From: Clostridia bacterium
GTDB taxonomy: Bacteria > Bacillota > DULZ01
Reading direction: 5' to 3'
NCBI GenBank assembly: GCA_012840125.1
Contig: DULZ01000053.1
Location: forward strand, 1-50,394
Length of the DNA: 50,394 bases
Below the pieces are notes generated by a model, which saw only the letters and a list, made by a program, of their open reading frames with translations, made no database searches and was not told the origin of the DNA. Of this stretch, positions 42,798 to 50,394 are shown piece after piece. The stretch's first letter is position 1. Each line of letters begins with the position of its first letter. A program made the translations under genes and the position numbers.

Positions 42798-44192
42798 TTA
42801 AGGCTCGCTCATTTCAAAAATTTTGCCTGGGTTTAGGATCTGTTCAGGATCAAAGGTCAGTTTGAGTCGTTTCATGAAATTTAACTCAGTCGCACTAAAT
42901 TGCCATGGCATAAATCTAATCTTTTCTAACCCAATCCCATGCTCACCGGTAATGTTACCTCCCAAATCTATAGCAAGCTGCAGGATCTCGTCGCTGGCTT
43001 TCTCCGCGGCTTCGAATTGTCCGGGAACACTGTAATTGAACATGATGGCCGGGTGAAGGTTACCATCACCGGCATGAACGGTTTTGCAAATAATCAATCC
43101 GTATTTCTTGCCAATTTCAGCTGCACCGCTCATAAAACGACCGATCTTATCTACCGGAACGGACGGGTCATGAACCAGCTGGGCTTCACCCAGCAAACCG
43201 AAAATACCGTTAATGGCCGTTCTGGCCCACCATAACTGAGCCCTTTCCGCCGCTTCTGTGGCTTGCCGGTAACTGAGAGCATTGTTGGCTTCAAAAAACT
43301 TAATGATTTCCGCCATTTGGGTTTCCAATTCAATTTCGTAGCACGCTACCTCAACAATCAATACTGCTTCTCCTTCAGAGGGCAAATCTACGTTGAGATA
43401 TTTAATCAAAGACTTAACAATAACATCATCCATAATTTCCAAACTGGCAGGCAGGATTCCATGAGCGATAATCTCGGAAACCGCATTCCCGGCATCCTCA
43501 AGACTGCCAAAGACTGCCAGCAGTGTTCCTACTGCCTCCTGGCACCTGGTGAGACGCACCATGGCCTTGGTTATGACGCCTAGAGTACCCTCTGAACCGC
43601 AAAACAGGTTGGTAATATCAGGGCTTTGGTACTCCTGATCCATTTCCCCTGTATAGACCACATCGCCGTTAGCCAGGACTATTTCCAAGCCGGTAATATG
43701 GTCCCTGGTATTACCATACTTGACACAGTGCATGCCGCCGGCATTTTCAGCAATGTTACCGCCTAACATGGAGGCTCTTTGGCTGGCAGGATCAGGGGCA
43801 AAGAAATATCCATATTTTTCCAATTCATGCTGCAAGTCCAGGTTGGTAATTCCCGGTTGCACGATGGCCCTTTCATTAATCACATCCACTTCCAATACCT
43901 TATTCATTCTGGAAGTGGCGATCACAATACCACCTTGAATGGGCACCGCGCCACCGCTTAAACTGGTACCACCTCCCCTGGCTACTACGGGCACCTTGTA
44001 AGCATTGGCCAGCTTTATTATTTGTGATACTTGCTCTGTACTCTCCGGCAAAACCACCACCTGGGGTAAATGGAAATAGATCGATGAATCATAGCCGTAG
44101 GTCTCTAAATCAGCTTTTTCCGTCAGTGCGTTTTTCTTGCCGACTATTTTGCTTAATTGCCTTACTAAGCCGGGAACATCCAAGCTTACCAC
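42798..44192 (-). CDS. glcD: Glycolate/D-lactate oxidase FAD subunit GlcD-like
   Basis: This 464-residue protein has the intact FAD loop (VVARGGGTSLSGGAVP), GNIAENAGGMHCVKYG, FCGSEGTLGVIT, and the catalytic-domain motif VHAGDGNLHP with GEHGIGLEK. It ends NPGKIFEM. It oxidises a 2-hydroxy acid to the 2-oxo acid. Glycolate, D-lactate and related acids are all possible. It lies 26 bp after the LarA-like gene and heads the glcDEF set. Confidence 0.92.
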   Translation of the reverse strand: MVSLDVPGLVRQLSKIVGKKNALTEKADLETYGYDSSIYFHLPQVVVLPESTEQVSQIIKLANAYKVPVVARGGGTSLSGGAVPIQGGIVIATSRMNKVLEVDVINERAIVQPGITNLDLQHELEKYGYFFAPDPASQRASMLGGNIAENAGGMHCVKYGNTRDHITGLEIVLANGDVVYTGEMDQEYQSPDITNLFCGSEGTLGVITKAMVRLTRCQEAVGTLLAVFGSLEDAGNAVSEIIAHGILPASLEIMDDVIVKSLIKYLNVDLPSEGEAVLIVEVACYEIELETQMAEIIKFFEANNALSYRQATEAAERAQLWWARTAINGIFGLLGEAQLVHDPSVPVDKIGRFMSGAAEIGKKYGLIICKTVHAGDGNLHPAIMFNYSVPGQFEAAEKASDEILQLAIDLGGNITGEHGIGLEKIRFMPWQFSATELNFMKRLKLTFDPEQILNPGKIFEMSEP

Positions 44193-44218
44193 TCCTTCCA
44201 GAAAGCCGGATCCTTACG

Positions 44219-45520
44219 CTACAGTTGAGACGGTCTCAACAGTAAGCGACCGGCTTTATCAAATATCATTGGTTGGGATGGCCCTATTTGCTTTACATCA
44301 GGATTGGTCTTGATTTCTTCCCATAAGGGTTGTGATACCAAGATCTTTTTCAAAGATAAAGTATTTTTAATGAATACGATCCGGGCTTCAGGCACGGTGA
44401 CCCTGTAGCAGGTTTTGATGGCAACCGCCAGCGCTTCTTGCTCCGACTTCATAACCACGGGAATCCTGGCCGGATTCAGATTGGCGGCGGTAATACAATT
44501 GGCATACAAATCATTGAAATTAATTTTGTTTACCAAGTCTCTTGTGGTGACATCAGCCATTCCGATACCGCAGGCATTGCCATGAGACTTTTCCGTCAAA
44601 TCAAACACAACCAGTCTTTGATAACTGGGCCCGTCAAAACCGGGAAGACCGGATCCGTGCCGCCCCACCACATTCGGATCCATGCCGGAACCGCTGATGT
44701 CTTTTCCAATTTCCTCAACCACCAAAACATCGAAGCCCCGCGGAATGATCCTCGGCATTAAGTTCTTAGCTTCCAACAAGAGTTGGGGCTCACGCCAGGC
44801 AAAATCTTTGGCAGCAACTGCTTCAATTCTGGCTGTTTTATTCTCTGCGTTTTCTATAATGGCTACTCCAAACAATACCTTCGCTTTGGCCAAAATTACT
44901 TTCCCAATCTCCGGAATCAACCGGTGAAACCGGTCAAACCCCATCGCATGAACAGCCGTAGCGCCCCGGTGATTGCCCAAACCGATGACCAGCATTTTCA
45001 TTAAACCGCTTTCAAAAGCAGCTTTGAAATCCGTATGTGCTTTCACCCGGTTAATGATCACAATTCCATCGGCCTCAAAAGCATGTTTATCAATATAAAC
45101 AGGCACTCCTGCTTCAAAAGTACCAAGCTCCACTACTTCCATGCCTGATAGTACCGGGACGGCCATGGTGTCCTCCGAAATCCCGTATGCTTTTAATATC
45201 TCTCTTTGTCCCTCCGGATCCGCTCCGCCGTGACTACCCATGGCCGGTACGATAAAGGGGTAACCGCCTTGCCGTTTAATGTTCTCAATAACATGCCTGA
45301 CGATAGTTCGAAGGTTATCAATCCCCCGGCTGCCTACCGCAACCGCAATGCGCTGCCCGGGCTTAATTTGATCCAATATGCCCTTTTTCCCTAATTCCTC
45401 ATCAATTGTCTTTTCTATCTGCGCCAATGCCTGGCCGGCAAAATACTGCTCCACGGGAACCAGCTCCGGAAAGTCACAATCATATCCCCCGTCAATCTTG
45501 ACAGACAGCTTTTCAAACAC
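44219..45520 (-). CDS. LarA-family (DUF2088) protein, possible 2-hydroxy-acid racemase
   Basis: This 433-residue protein starts at a GTG after GAGGAGG. Family segments are VPAMGSHGGADPEGQ, INRVKAHTDFKAAFESGLMKMLVIGLGNHRGA and VVVEEIGKDISGSGMDPN-like text near 275. LarA homologues use a nickel-pincer nucleotide to racemise or epimerise 2-hydroxy acids; the cofactor genes larB, larC and larE are not in the window. Between the TRAP transporter and the glcDEF oxidase, it could convert one enantiomer of the imported acid into the oxidisable one. Confidence 0.8.
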   Translation of the reverse strand: MFEKLSVKIDGGYDCDFPELVPVEQYFAGQALAQIEKTIDEELGKKGILDQIKPGQRIAVAVGSRGIDNLRTIVRHVIENIKRQGGYPFIVPAMGSHGGADPEGQREILKAYGISEDTMAVPVLSGMEVVELGTFEAGVPVYIDKHAFEADGIVIINRVKAHTDFKAAFESGLMKMLVIGLGNHRGATAVHAMGFDRFHRLIPEIGKVILAKAKVLFGVAIIENAENKTARIEAVAAKDFAWREPQLLLEAKNLMPRIIPRGFDVLVVEEIGKDISGSGMDPNVVGRHGSGLPGFDGPSYQRLVVFDLTEKSHGNACGIGMADVTTRDLVNKINFNDLYANCITAANLNPARIPVVMKSEQEALAVAIKTCYRVTVPEARIVFIKNTLSLKKILVSQPLWEEIKTNPDVKQIGPSQPMIFDKAGRLLLRPSQL

Positions 45521-45581
45521 GGGTTTGCCTCCTCAAATTTCTCTTTACGGTAATTCCTAGGCCGGTCCCTTCGAACCACAA

Positions 45582-46871
45582 TTAAGCCATACCTAGGAGT
45601 CTGGGCAGGAACATCACTATCTCAGGAACCAGGATAAAGAGCAGCAATACAAGACAAAGTACAATAATAATCGGGACTACTTGTTTGACAATGGCCTCAA
45701 ATGATACCCCTGCTATACCTTGGGCGACAAACAAGTTTACTCCAAGAGGAGGAGTTAAGAAACCGATACACAAGTTAATGGTCATAACAACCCCAAAAAA
45801 CATGGGATCCCATCCTACATTCTTAATAATGGGAACCAGCAATGGCGCCAAGAGGACAATATTGGAAATGGTATCCATAAACATGCCGCCGATCAGGAGA
45901 ATACCCATGCAAATCAGCATAATTCCTAAAGGACTTTGGGTAACGCCTAACATCCAAGCAGTAATCATTTCTGGTATTCTTTCGATGGTTAATAAACGGC
46001 CAAAAGTATTGGCACCGCCTAAAACAATCATGACGATGGCGGATAGAATGGCCGCCTCCTCAAGACACTCGGTGAAAACTTTCCAGTTGAGATCTTTTGT
46101 CACGAACAAACCAACCAAGATAGCATAAACACAACCAACAACGGCTGATTCCGTGGGAGTGAAAAAGCCTCCGTAAATACCTCCTAAGACAATGATCGGC
46201 ATCAGCAAAGCCCATTTGGCATCCCAGCATTGTTTCAGGACCCAAAGGAAACCGCCTTCCCGCGGCATGCCCAAATAGCCTCTTTTCTTGGACACGAAAT
46301 AGTTGTAGAACATTAACGCAACTCCCATGATAATACCGGGAACAATGCCGGCAGTGAACATACCAATAACTGATACGCCAACGGTGGCCCCGTAAACGAT
46401 CATGGGTATACTGGGAGGGATGACCGGACCAATAGTACTGCCACCGGCCACTAGTGCAGCGGTATAATCGGCGCTATAGCCTCTTTTGGACATGGCAGGG
46501 ATCATGATTGCTCCAATAGCGGCCACAGTTGCCGGTCCTGAACCGGAGATAGCGGCAAAAAGCACACAAGCTACAATCGCCGCCATACCTAAACCGCCGG
46601 CTACGCTGCCGATAACAGCCTCACCAACTCTCACAAGACGGTTTGCAATATCGGTTTTACCCATCAATTCCCCGCATAACATAAAAAAAGGAATAGCCAT
46701 CAAGGAAAAGGAATCCGCTGTGATGACCATATTTTGCGACAGCATGCTAAACAAGGGACTGCCGGGATAAAAGACGATTAACGCCAAAGCACTGGATAAG
46801 GCCAACGTTACGGCAATTGGAACCGTTAATATCAACCCTGCAGCGATGGCGCCAAACAATAACGCAACCAT
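45582..46871 (-). CDS. dctM: TRAP transporter large permease DctM
   Basis: This 429-residue protein has about twelve hydrophobic helices. DctM features include VPIAVTLALSSALAL, AISGSGPATVAAIGAIMIPAMSKRGY, GGSTIGPVIPPSIPMIVYGA and GFLTPPLGVNLFVAQGIAGVSF. It is the ion-coupled channel of a TRAP importer. ATG follows AAGGAGG; 38 bp after dctQ. Confidence 0.95.
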   Translation of the reverse strand: MVALLFGAIAAGLILTVPIAVTLALSSALALIVFYPGSPLFSMLSQNMVITADSFSLMAIPFFMLCGELMGKTDIANRLVRVGEAVIGSVAGGLGMAAIVACVLFAAISGSGPATVAAIGAIMIPAMSKRGYSADYTAALVAGGSTIGPVIPPSIPMIVYGATVGVSVIGMFTAGIVPGIIMGVALMFYNYFVSKKRGYLGMPREGGFLWVLKQCWDAKWALLMPIIVLGGIYGGFFTPTESAVVGCVYAILVGLFVTKDLNWKVFTECLEEAAILSAIVMIVLGGANTFGRLLTIERIPEMITAWMLGVTQSPLGIMLICMGILLIGGMFMDTISNIVLLAPLLVPIIKNVGWDPMFFGVVMTINLCIGFLTPPLGVNLFVAQGIAGVSFEAIVKQVVPIIIVLCLVLLLFILVPEIVMFLPRLLGMA

Positions 46872-46909
46872 TCAACCTCAACCTCCTTAACTCGGACTTC
46901 TGCTTCGAA

Positions 46910-47404
46910 TTAACCCTTACTGAAAAACCACTCTTTAAGAGCAGGCAGCAGGCACACCTGAATGAAGCGAATACCCATACCTAACAATCCCAAGAAACCG
47001 GCCAAATACATGATCCAAATCGGGACCATGGGCATACCGGTGAACACTTGCCCTTTAGCCGCCACATTAACGGTCAATTCAAGCAACTTGTAAGACAAAA
47101 AAAGGCAGAACACAGCCGCAATAAGATCTCCGATGAAGAATAATACTTTCCCCTTCTTTTCCCCTAAGGCCACGGCCACAAATGAAACCCGTAAATGCTG
47201 CTTTTTCTTAGCCGCTAAACTGGCTCCAATTAAACTAATCCATACAAACATTAAACGGGCCATCTGTTCTGCCCAGGAAAAAGTAAAAGAAAACACATAT
47301 CTGGTAATCACTTGGCTGAAAACAAGAATCAAGAGTACAGTAAAGATGACAATGATCAAATTCTTCTCAAAATCATCTAAGAATAGTGCCAATCTTTTTA
47401 ACAA
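46910..47404 (-). CDS. dctQ: TRAP transporter small permease DctQ
   Basis: This 164-residue protein starts at a TTG nine bases after AAAGGAGG. Four membrane helices are visible, with the DctQ pattern VITRYVFSFTFSWAEQMARLMFVW-like core (W-E region) and a C-terminal helix. It partners DctM and DctP. Confidence 0.9.
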   Translation of the reverse strand: MLKRLALFLDDFEKNLIIVIFTVLLILVFSQVITRYVFSFTFSWAEQMARLMFVWISLIGASLAAKKKQHLRVSFVAVALGEKKGKVLFFIGDLIAAVFCLFLSYKLLELTVNVAAKGQVFTGMPMVPIWIMYLAGFLGLLGMGIRFIQVCLLPALKEWFFSKG

Positions 47405-47472
47405 TGGTCAAAACCTCCTTTGCCCATTAATTTGGCAAGCCGGGCCGCTGTCAACAGCGGCCCTTATCATCC

Positions 47473-48519
47473 CTAGAAACCTTCCTGAGCATCTAATATC
47501 CTCTGAATGTAGTCGGCGCCTATCTTGTCACGGTTCATATCATAGACAACCTGAGCCGCATCCCTAAATGCTTGTCTTTCTTCCGGGGTCAATTCGATGA
47601 TCTGGCACTTGCCGGAATCAATAATGGCTTGCTTGTATTTCCGGTCATCCTCTCTGGACATTTCTCTTTCCAAAGATGTTACTTCTTTGGCGGCTTCACG
47701 CAGTATCTGTTGCTGTTCCGGCGTAAGCTTGTCCCAGGTTATTTTGGAAATCAGCAAAGGAATGGCATCGTAAATATGTCCGGTTTCCGTGATGTACTTT
47801 TGACATTCATACAAACCATTGAGATAGATGTTTACGTAGGGGTTTTCTTGACCGTCAATGATGCCTTGCTGCAAGCTGGAGTACAGTTCAGAGAATGCCA
47901 TCGGAATAGCACTGGCTCCCAAGGCATTGAAATGCTGCATATGCCGCTCGTTTTCCATGGTTCTGAATTTAAGTCCCTTCATGTCTTCCGGTTTGCGCAC
48001 TTCTCTGTTCGAGGTTGTAATATGCCGCCATCCTTGGGTCCAATAAGCAAGACCGACTAACCCGCTTTTCTCCAAATCAGCAAACAATTCATCCCCAATT
48101 GGTCCGTCAAAAACCGCCTCCGCGGCAGCCTCGTTCTTGAAAAGATACGGCAATTCAAAAACCGCCGTCTTATCAGTAAATCCGGCAATATTAGATAAGT
48201 TTGGCAAACACATGTCTACGGAACCAAGCTGCATTCCTTCAAGCATCTGCCGGTTGTCTCCCAAAGTGGCGTTGGGGAAGACATCTACTTTAATGGTCCC
48301 ATTGCTTTTCTGTTCTACCAATTTCGCAAACTCAAGAGCTCCTCTATGCAGCGCCGTCGCTTCAGTAACGTTATGTCCTAAACGCAAAACTATTGGTTGT
48401 GCAGTCGCCTCTTTTTGTTCAGCAGGCTCCTGAGAAGGGGACGAACCACCGCCGCCACAGCCCGCCAGCAAGCTCGCCATGAAAACCACTACTAAGAAAA
48501 GAGCAACTTTCTTTTTCAT
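47473..48519 (-). CDS. dctP: TRAP transporter substrate-binding lipoprotein DctP
   Basis: The ATG at 48519 after GGAGGAAAACAC gives 348 residues; a longer frame begins upstream but lacks the signal at its start. The lipoprotein signal has its cysteine at 21 (LLAGCGGGG). DctP motifs are LRLGHNVTEATALHRGALEFA and GLKFRTMENERHMQHFNALG, whose arginine normally binds the substrate carboxylate. It delivers a carboxylic acid to DctQM. It is the first gene of a DctPQM-LarA-GlcDEF series behind a sigma-54 promoter. Confidence 0.92.
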   Translation of the reverse strand: MKKKVALFLVVVFMASLLAGCGGGGSSPSQEPAEQKEATAQPIVLRLGHNVTEATALHRGALEFAKLVEQKSNGTIKVDVFPNATLGDNRQMLEGMQLGSVDMCLPNLSNIAGFTDKTAVFELPYLFKNEAAAEAVFDGPIGDELFADLEKSGLVGLAYWTQGWRHITTSNREVRKPEDMKGLKFRTMENERHMQHFNALGASAIPMAFSELYSSLQQGIIDGQENPYVNIYLNGLYECQKYITETGHIYDAIPLLISKITWDKLTPEQQQILREAAKEVTSLEREMSREDDRKYKQAIIDSGKCQIIELTPEERQAFRDAAQVVYDMNRDKIGADYIQRILDAQEGF

Positions 48520-48720
48520 GTGTTTTCCTCCTCTGCAGTGTAAATCCTTAGTACACATAAAAGTCTTTCTCCCCATCACACTGTTACTCCTTACCCCTGT
48601 TCTGGCTGTTCTAACACTGCGTTATGCTATACCGAAATCACCTCCTGGATTCCCTCAATTCCATTTACTCTTTAAACGTTCAGAGTCAGAAAAAGCAGCT
48701 TATTTTGTGAAAATTACCAC

Positions 48721-48783
48721 ATAAATTGTCATATGCAAGATTTAGGCCAATTATATTATTGTTTATAAAAAACCACAATTTAT
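48721..48783. repeat. 9-bp inverted repeats flanking the dct sigma-54 promoter
   Basis: ATAAATTGT at 48721-48729 and ACAATTTAT at 48775-48783 are exact reverse complements, with the promoter between them. Possible paired regulator sites. Confidence 0.4.
48734..48749 (-). promoter_or_regulatory. Sigma-54 promoter of the dctPQM-larA-glcDEF operon
   Basis: On the minus strand: TGGCCTA-AATC-TTGCA, GG and GC twelve bases apart. The -12 element is consensus; the -24 element is TGGCC rather than TGGCA. Predicted start near 48723, about 204 nt before dctP. Confidence 0.75.
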
Positions 48784-48819
48784 CGTCCGCAATCCCACTT
48801 CCACGCGCAAAACCGCCCA

Positions 48820-48843
48820 GAGATCGAAATTTCTCTCGATCTC
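48820..48843. repeat. Inverted repeat about 108 bp upstream of the dct start site
   Basis: GAGATCGA and TCGATCTC form perfect 8-bp arms around eight bases. The distance suits an upstream activator site for a sigma-54 activator; it could equally be a terminator stem, but no U-tract follows. Confidence 0.4.
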
Positions 48844-48982
48844 CATGAGCTATTAAAATCCTATTGTCATTTGCTAATGTCTAATATTGATACGTTAATT
48901 GTTCTATCTTAAGACATTCCCTCATGACAGGGGGACATGGCGAAAAAATGGACTCCATTATGAGGAGGGGTGTAGAGGGATA

Positions 48983-49160
48983 ATGATAAATCAAATACTG
49001 AATAAGCTTCCCAACATGAACTTAAAAGCCATGGAAGGGGAATATCGTTGCCGGCTTTAAGTTTGGTATCAGCGGCTCCCTGTCCTTTGATGAGCGTTTG
49101 ACCATGATGGTGAAGGCCCAATGGCTGGCTAAAGCCAACAGTCGTCCCAACTTGTCCTGA
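48983..49160 (+). pseudogene. Decayed IstB-like ATPase fragment of an IS21-family element
   Basis: An ATG after GAGGGATA opens MINQILNKLPNMNLKAMEGE, which resembles the IstB N-terminus. A +1 shift near 49045-49060 then gives GSLSFDERLTMMVKAQWLAK, resembling the conserved LSFEERLALLVDAEW segment of IstB, before a premature TGA at 49158-49160. The ATPase motifs that should follow are missing. No istA or intact ends were found. The match is by memory of the family, so confidence is moderate. Confidence 0.5.
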
Positions 49161-49235
49161 ATGAATTAATCAACAATGCTAATATGATTTAGCTTAAACG
49201 GCCAAGTTTAAGGGCGACCGCTTATAAAAATGAGA

Positions 49236-49250
49236 AAGGTGGTACCACAG
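49236..49250 (+). other. T-box-like antiterminator sequence, isolated
   Basis: AAGGTGGTACCACAG resembles the conserved T-box sequence that pairs with uncharged tRNA. No specifier stem, no terminator and no synthetase or amino-acid gene follow; the core GTGGTACCAC is also a simple palindrome. It may be a relic or chance. Confidence 0.25.
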
Positions 49251-49389
49251 CTTAATTATCTATGTTACACTTCAAACAAAAATAAATTTAACAAATCGCC
49301 TTGAATAACAGATATCCTAGGCAACCATAACTATTGTTAACGCCGAGGATCAATATTTTGCTGCAGATCCCTGGGAAGGGTGTTTGAAC

Positions 49390-50067
49390 ATGAAGATACC
49401 GATCATTTATGAGGACAATCACCTGCTGGTGGTGGAAAAGCCACCGAATATGCTGTCTCAGGGGGACGAAACGAAGGATATGGACTTGCTGAGCTTGCTC
49501 AAGCAAGATTTGAAAGTGAGGTACCATAAACCGGGTAACGTGTTTTTAGGTCTCGTGCACCGGCTGGACCGGCCCGTGGGCGGGGTGATGGTTTTTGCCA
49601 AAACCTCCAAAGCCGCCTCCCGGCTGACCCAGCAGATCCGGGACAATGAATTCACCCGCATCTACCTGGCCGTGGTCCATGGAAAACCGCCGCAACAAGG
49701 GAGGCTGGTGCACTACCTGTGGAAAGACCGCGCCAGCAATATGGTTTCCGTGGTGGAGGAGGGCACGGCGGGAGCCAAACCGGCCGTTCTTGAATATGAG
49801 GTAATGGATACCGTGAACAACCTCAGCATGGTGCGGATCCAGTTATTCACCGGCCGGCCCCACCAGATCCGGGTGCAGTTTGCCGCCACCGGGCATCCCA
49901 TCTATAACGACCACAAGTACGGCCTCGGCTATCCCATCACCGGGGACGTGATTGCCCTGTGGTCCCACAAAGCCGAGTTCAACCATCCTACCCGGAAGGA
50001 AAGAATGTCCTTCACCAGCTGGCCCGAACCTCAGGTGCCCTGGACCTATTTCCCGAAGCAATACTAA
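49390..50067 (+). CDS. RluA-family RNA pseudouridine synthase
   Basis: The ATG at 49390 lies nine bases after AAGGG; a TTG at 49384 is the alternative (225 or 227 residues). The catalytic motif GLVHRLDRPVGGVMVFAKT contains the essential aspartate; TGRPHQIRVQFAATGHPIYND follows, as in RluA/RluD-type enzymes. No S4 domain is present, and the protein is short for the family. It modifies uridine in rRNA or tRNA; target unknown. It is one of only two intact plus-strand genes, and its composition is GC-rich like the left part of the window. Confidence 0.92.
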   Translation: MKIPIIYEDNHLLVVEKPPNMLSQGDETKDMDLLSLLKQDLKVRYHKPGNVFLGLVHRLDRPVGGVMVFAKTSKAASRLTQQIRDNEFTRIYLAVVHGKPPQQGRLVHYLWKDRASNMVSVVEEGTAGAKPAVLEYEVMDTVNNLSMVRIQLFTGRPHQIRVQFAATGHPIYNDHKYGLGYPITGDVIALWSHKAEFNHPTRKERMSFTSWPEPQVPWTYFPKQY

Positions 50068-50103
50068 AGCCTTCCGGCTGCGAGCGACGCAGCACGGAAG
50101 GCT
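50068..50103. terminator. Hairpin between convergent genes
   Basis: AGCCTTCCG (50068-50076) pairs with CGGAAGGCT (50095-50103), with an inner CTGC/GCAG. It begins at the stop codon of the pseudouridine synthase and precedes the activase stop on the other strand. No long U-tract is visible. Confidence 0.6.
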
Positions 50104-50109
50104 GAATTC

Positions 50110-50394
50110 TTAACCCCGGCTCAACTTTTCCGCGGCGAAAAGGGCTGCTCCTAAGGCGGCGGTGATCTGGGGATCTTCCGGAATCACCAGCTCATCTCCT
50201 AACCGCCGGCTCAAAGCCTGAGCCACCCCTTGATTTCTCGCCACCCCGCCGGTGAAGACCACCGGCCACTCCAGTCCCGTTCGTTCCGCCAGGGCCGCCA
50301 CCCGGGAGGCCACGGCATCACAGATGCCGGCCAGGATTTGTTCCTTGGGGATGCCCTGGGAAACGTGGGAGATGACCTCGGATTCGGCAAAGAC
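50110..50394 (-). CDS. BadF/BadG/HgdC-type CoA-dehydratase activase, 5' part outside window
   Basis: 94 residues of the C-terminus are present, read from the window edge. Motifs VFAESEVISHVSQGIPKEQI and VVFTGGVARNQGVAQAL are typical of the ASKHA-fold ATPase that activates 2-hydroxyacyl-CoA dehydratases and benzoyl-CoA reductases. The ATP-binding and cluster-ligand N-terminal part lies beyond the window, so the client enzyme is unknown. Confidence 0.82.
   Translation of the reverse strand, partial: VFAESEVISHVSQGIPKEQILAGICDAVASRVAALAERTGLEWPVVFTGGVARNQGVAQALSRRLGDELVIPEDPQITAALGAALFAAEKLSRG

Larger units (their letters stand above)
48520..49389. other. 870-bp gene-poor region upstream of dctP
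   Basis: From left to right it holds a leader of about 200 nt for dctP, the sigma-54 promoter, a pair of 9-bp inverted repeats flanking that promoter, the 48820-48843 hairpin, the decayed istB, a T-box-like decamer region at 49236-49250, and the start region of the pseudouridine synthase. I see no intact gene. It marks the change from AT-richer sequence on its left to GC-richer sequence on its right. Confidence 0.6.

Noticed and set aside
1-50394. CRISPR arrays, rRNA or tRNA genes
   Set aside because: No regularly spaced repeats, no rRNA-like sequence and no tRNA-like cloverleaf with CCA end were seen on either strand.

Overview
The window looks like the chromosome of an anaerobic, probably thermophilic or syntrophic Firmicute (Moorella / Peptococcaceae-like). 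The reasons are strong GGAGG ribosome sites, many GTG and TTG starts, abundant polyferredoxins and CCG-domain subunits, molybdenum/tungsten enzymes, a BadF-type activase and an IS21 relic. This is inferred from gene content; no rRNA or tRNA gene is present to confirm it. Nearly all genes are on the minus strand.

Region 1 (1-7493) is an exported DMSO-reductase-family operon: Tat-exported molybdopterin subunit, four-cluster ferredoxin, NrfD anchor, TorD chaperone, polyferredoxin, and an FMN-binding/NapH-like membrane protein cut by the window edge. A CRP/FNR-type regulator (7836-8417) is divergent from it. An 18-bp palindrome in the shared spacer sits at -41.5 of a plus-strand promoter. Region 2 (8441-16602) is a ten-gene molybdenum cofactor and molybdate uptake operon: moeA, a second molybdopterin-binding protein, moaA, moaC, mogA/moaB, modB, modC, mobB, modA and a MOSC protein. 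It is preceded by a sigma-A promoter, a Moco-type riboswitch and an intrinsic terminator whose 5' arm can alternatively pair with the riboswitch 3' strand. Region 3 (16784-18760) is a P1B-type metal ATPase with its own promoter, which carries a palindrome between -35 and -10.

Region 4 (18955-35872) is the most unusual part. It is a seventeen-gene minus-strand array behind a near-consensus sigma-54 promoter. In transcription order it encodes a cytoplasmic Mo/W oxidoreductase, two polyferredoxins, a shortened aldehyde:ferredoxin-oxidoreductase homologue, a CoA-disulfide-reductase-like flavoprotein, a GlcD-like protein, an HdrD/GlpC-like protein, a GcvH/LbpA-like lipoyl carrier, a LipS1 paralogue without the radical-SAM cysteines, an AhpD-like protein, a LipS2 paralogue with a broken cysteine motif, a lipoate ligase, a LipT-like flavoprotein, genuine LipS1 and LipS2, HdrB and HdrC. 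I read it as a self-contained lipoyl-carrier redox system that makes its own lipoate by the LipS1/LipS2 route and includes several pseudo-enzyme-like subunits.

Region 5 (36021-48749) contains panB, a sigma-54 activator (GAF-PAS-AAA+-Fis), a U32-peptidase-like protein, glycolate/lactate-oxidase-type GlcF, GlcE and GlcD, a LarA-family protein and a DctPQM TRAP transporter. Two more sigma-54 promoters lie here, so one activator may control uptake and oxidation of a 2-hydroxy acid together with the lipoyl operon. PanB without panC or panD suggests that the acid could be pantoate-like. Region 6 (48750-50394) has a long non-coding stretch with a decayed istB, an RluA-type pseudouridine synthase and the end of an activase gene. 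Base composition falls visibly from about 18.7 to 49.3 kb and then rises again, which fits an acquired island whose right edge lies near the IS relic.
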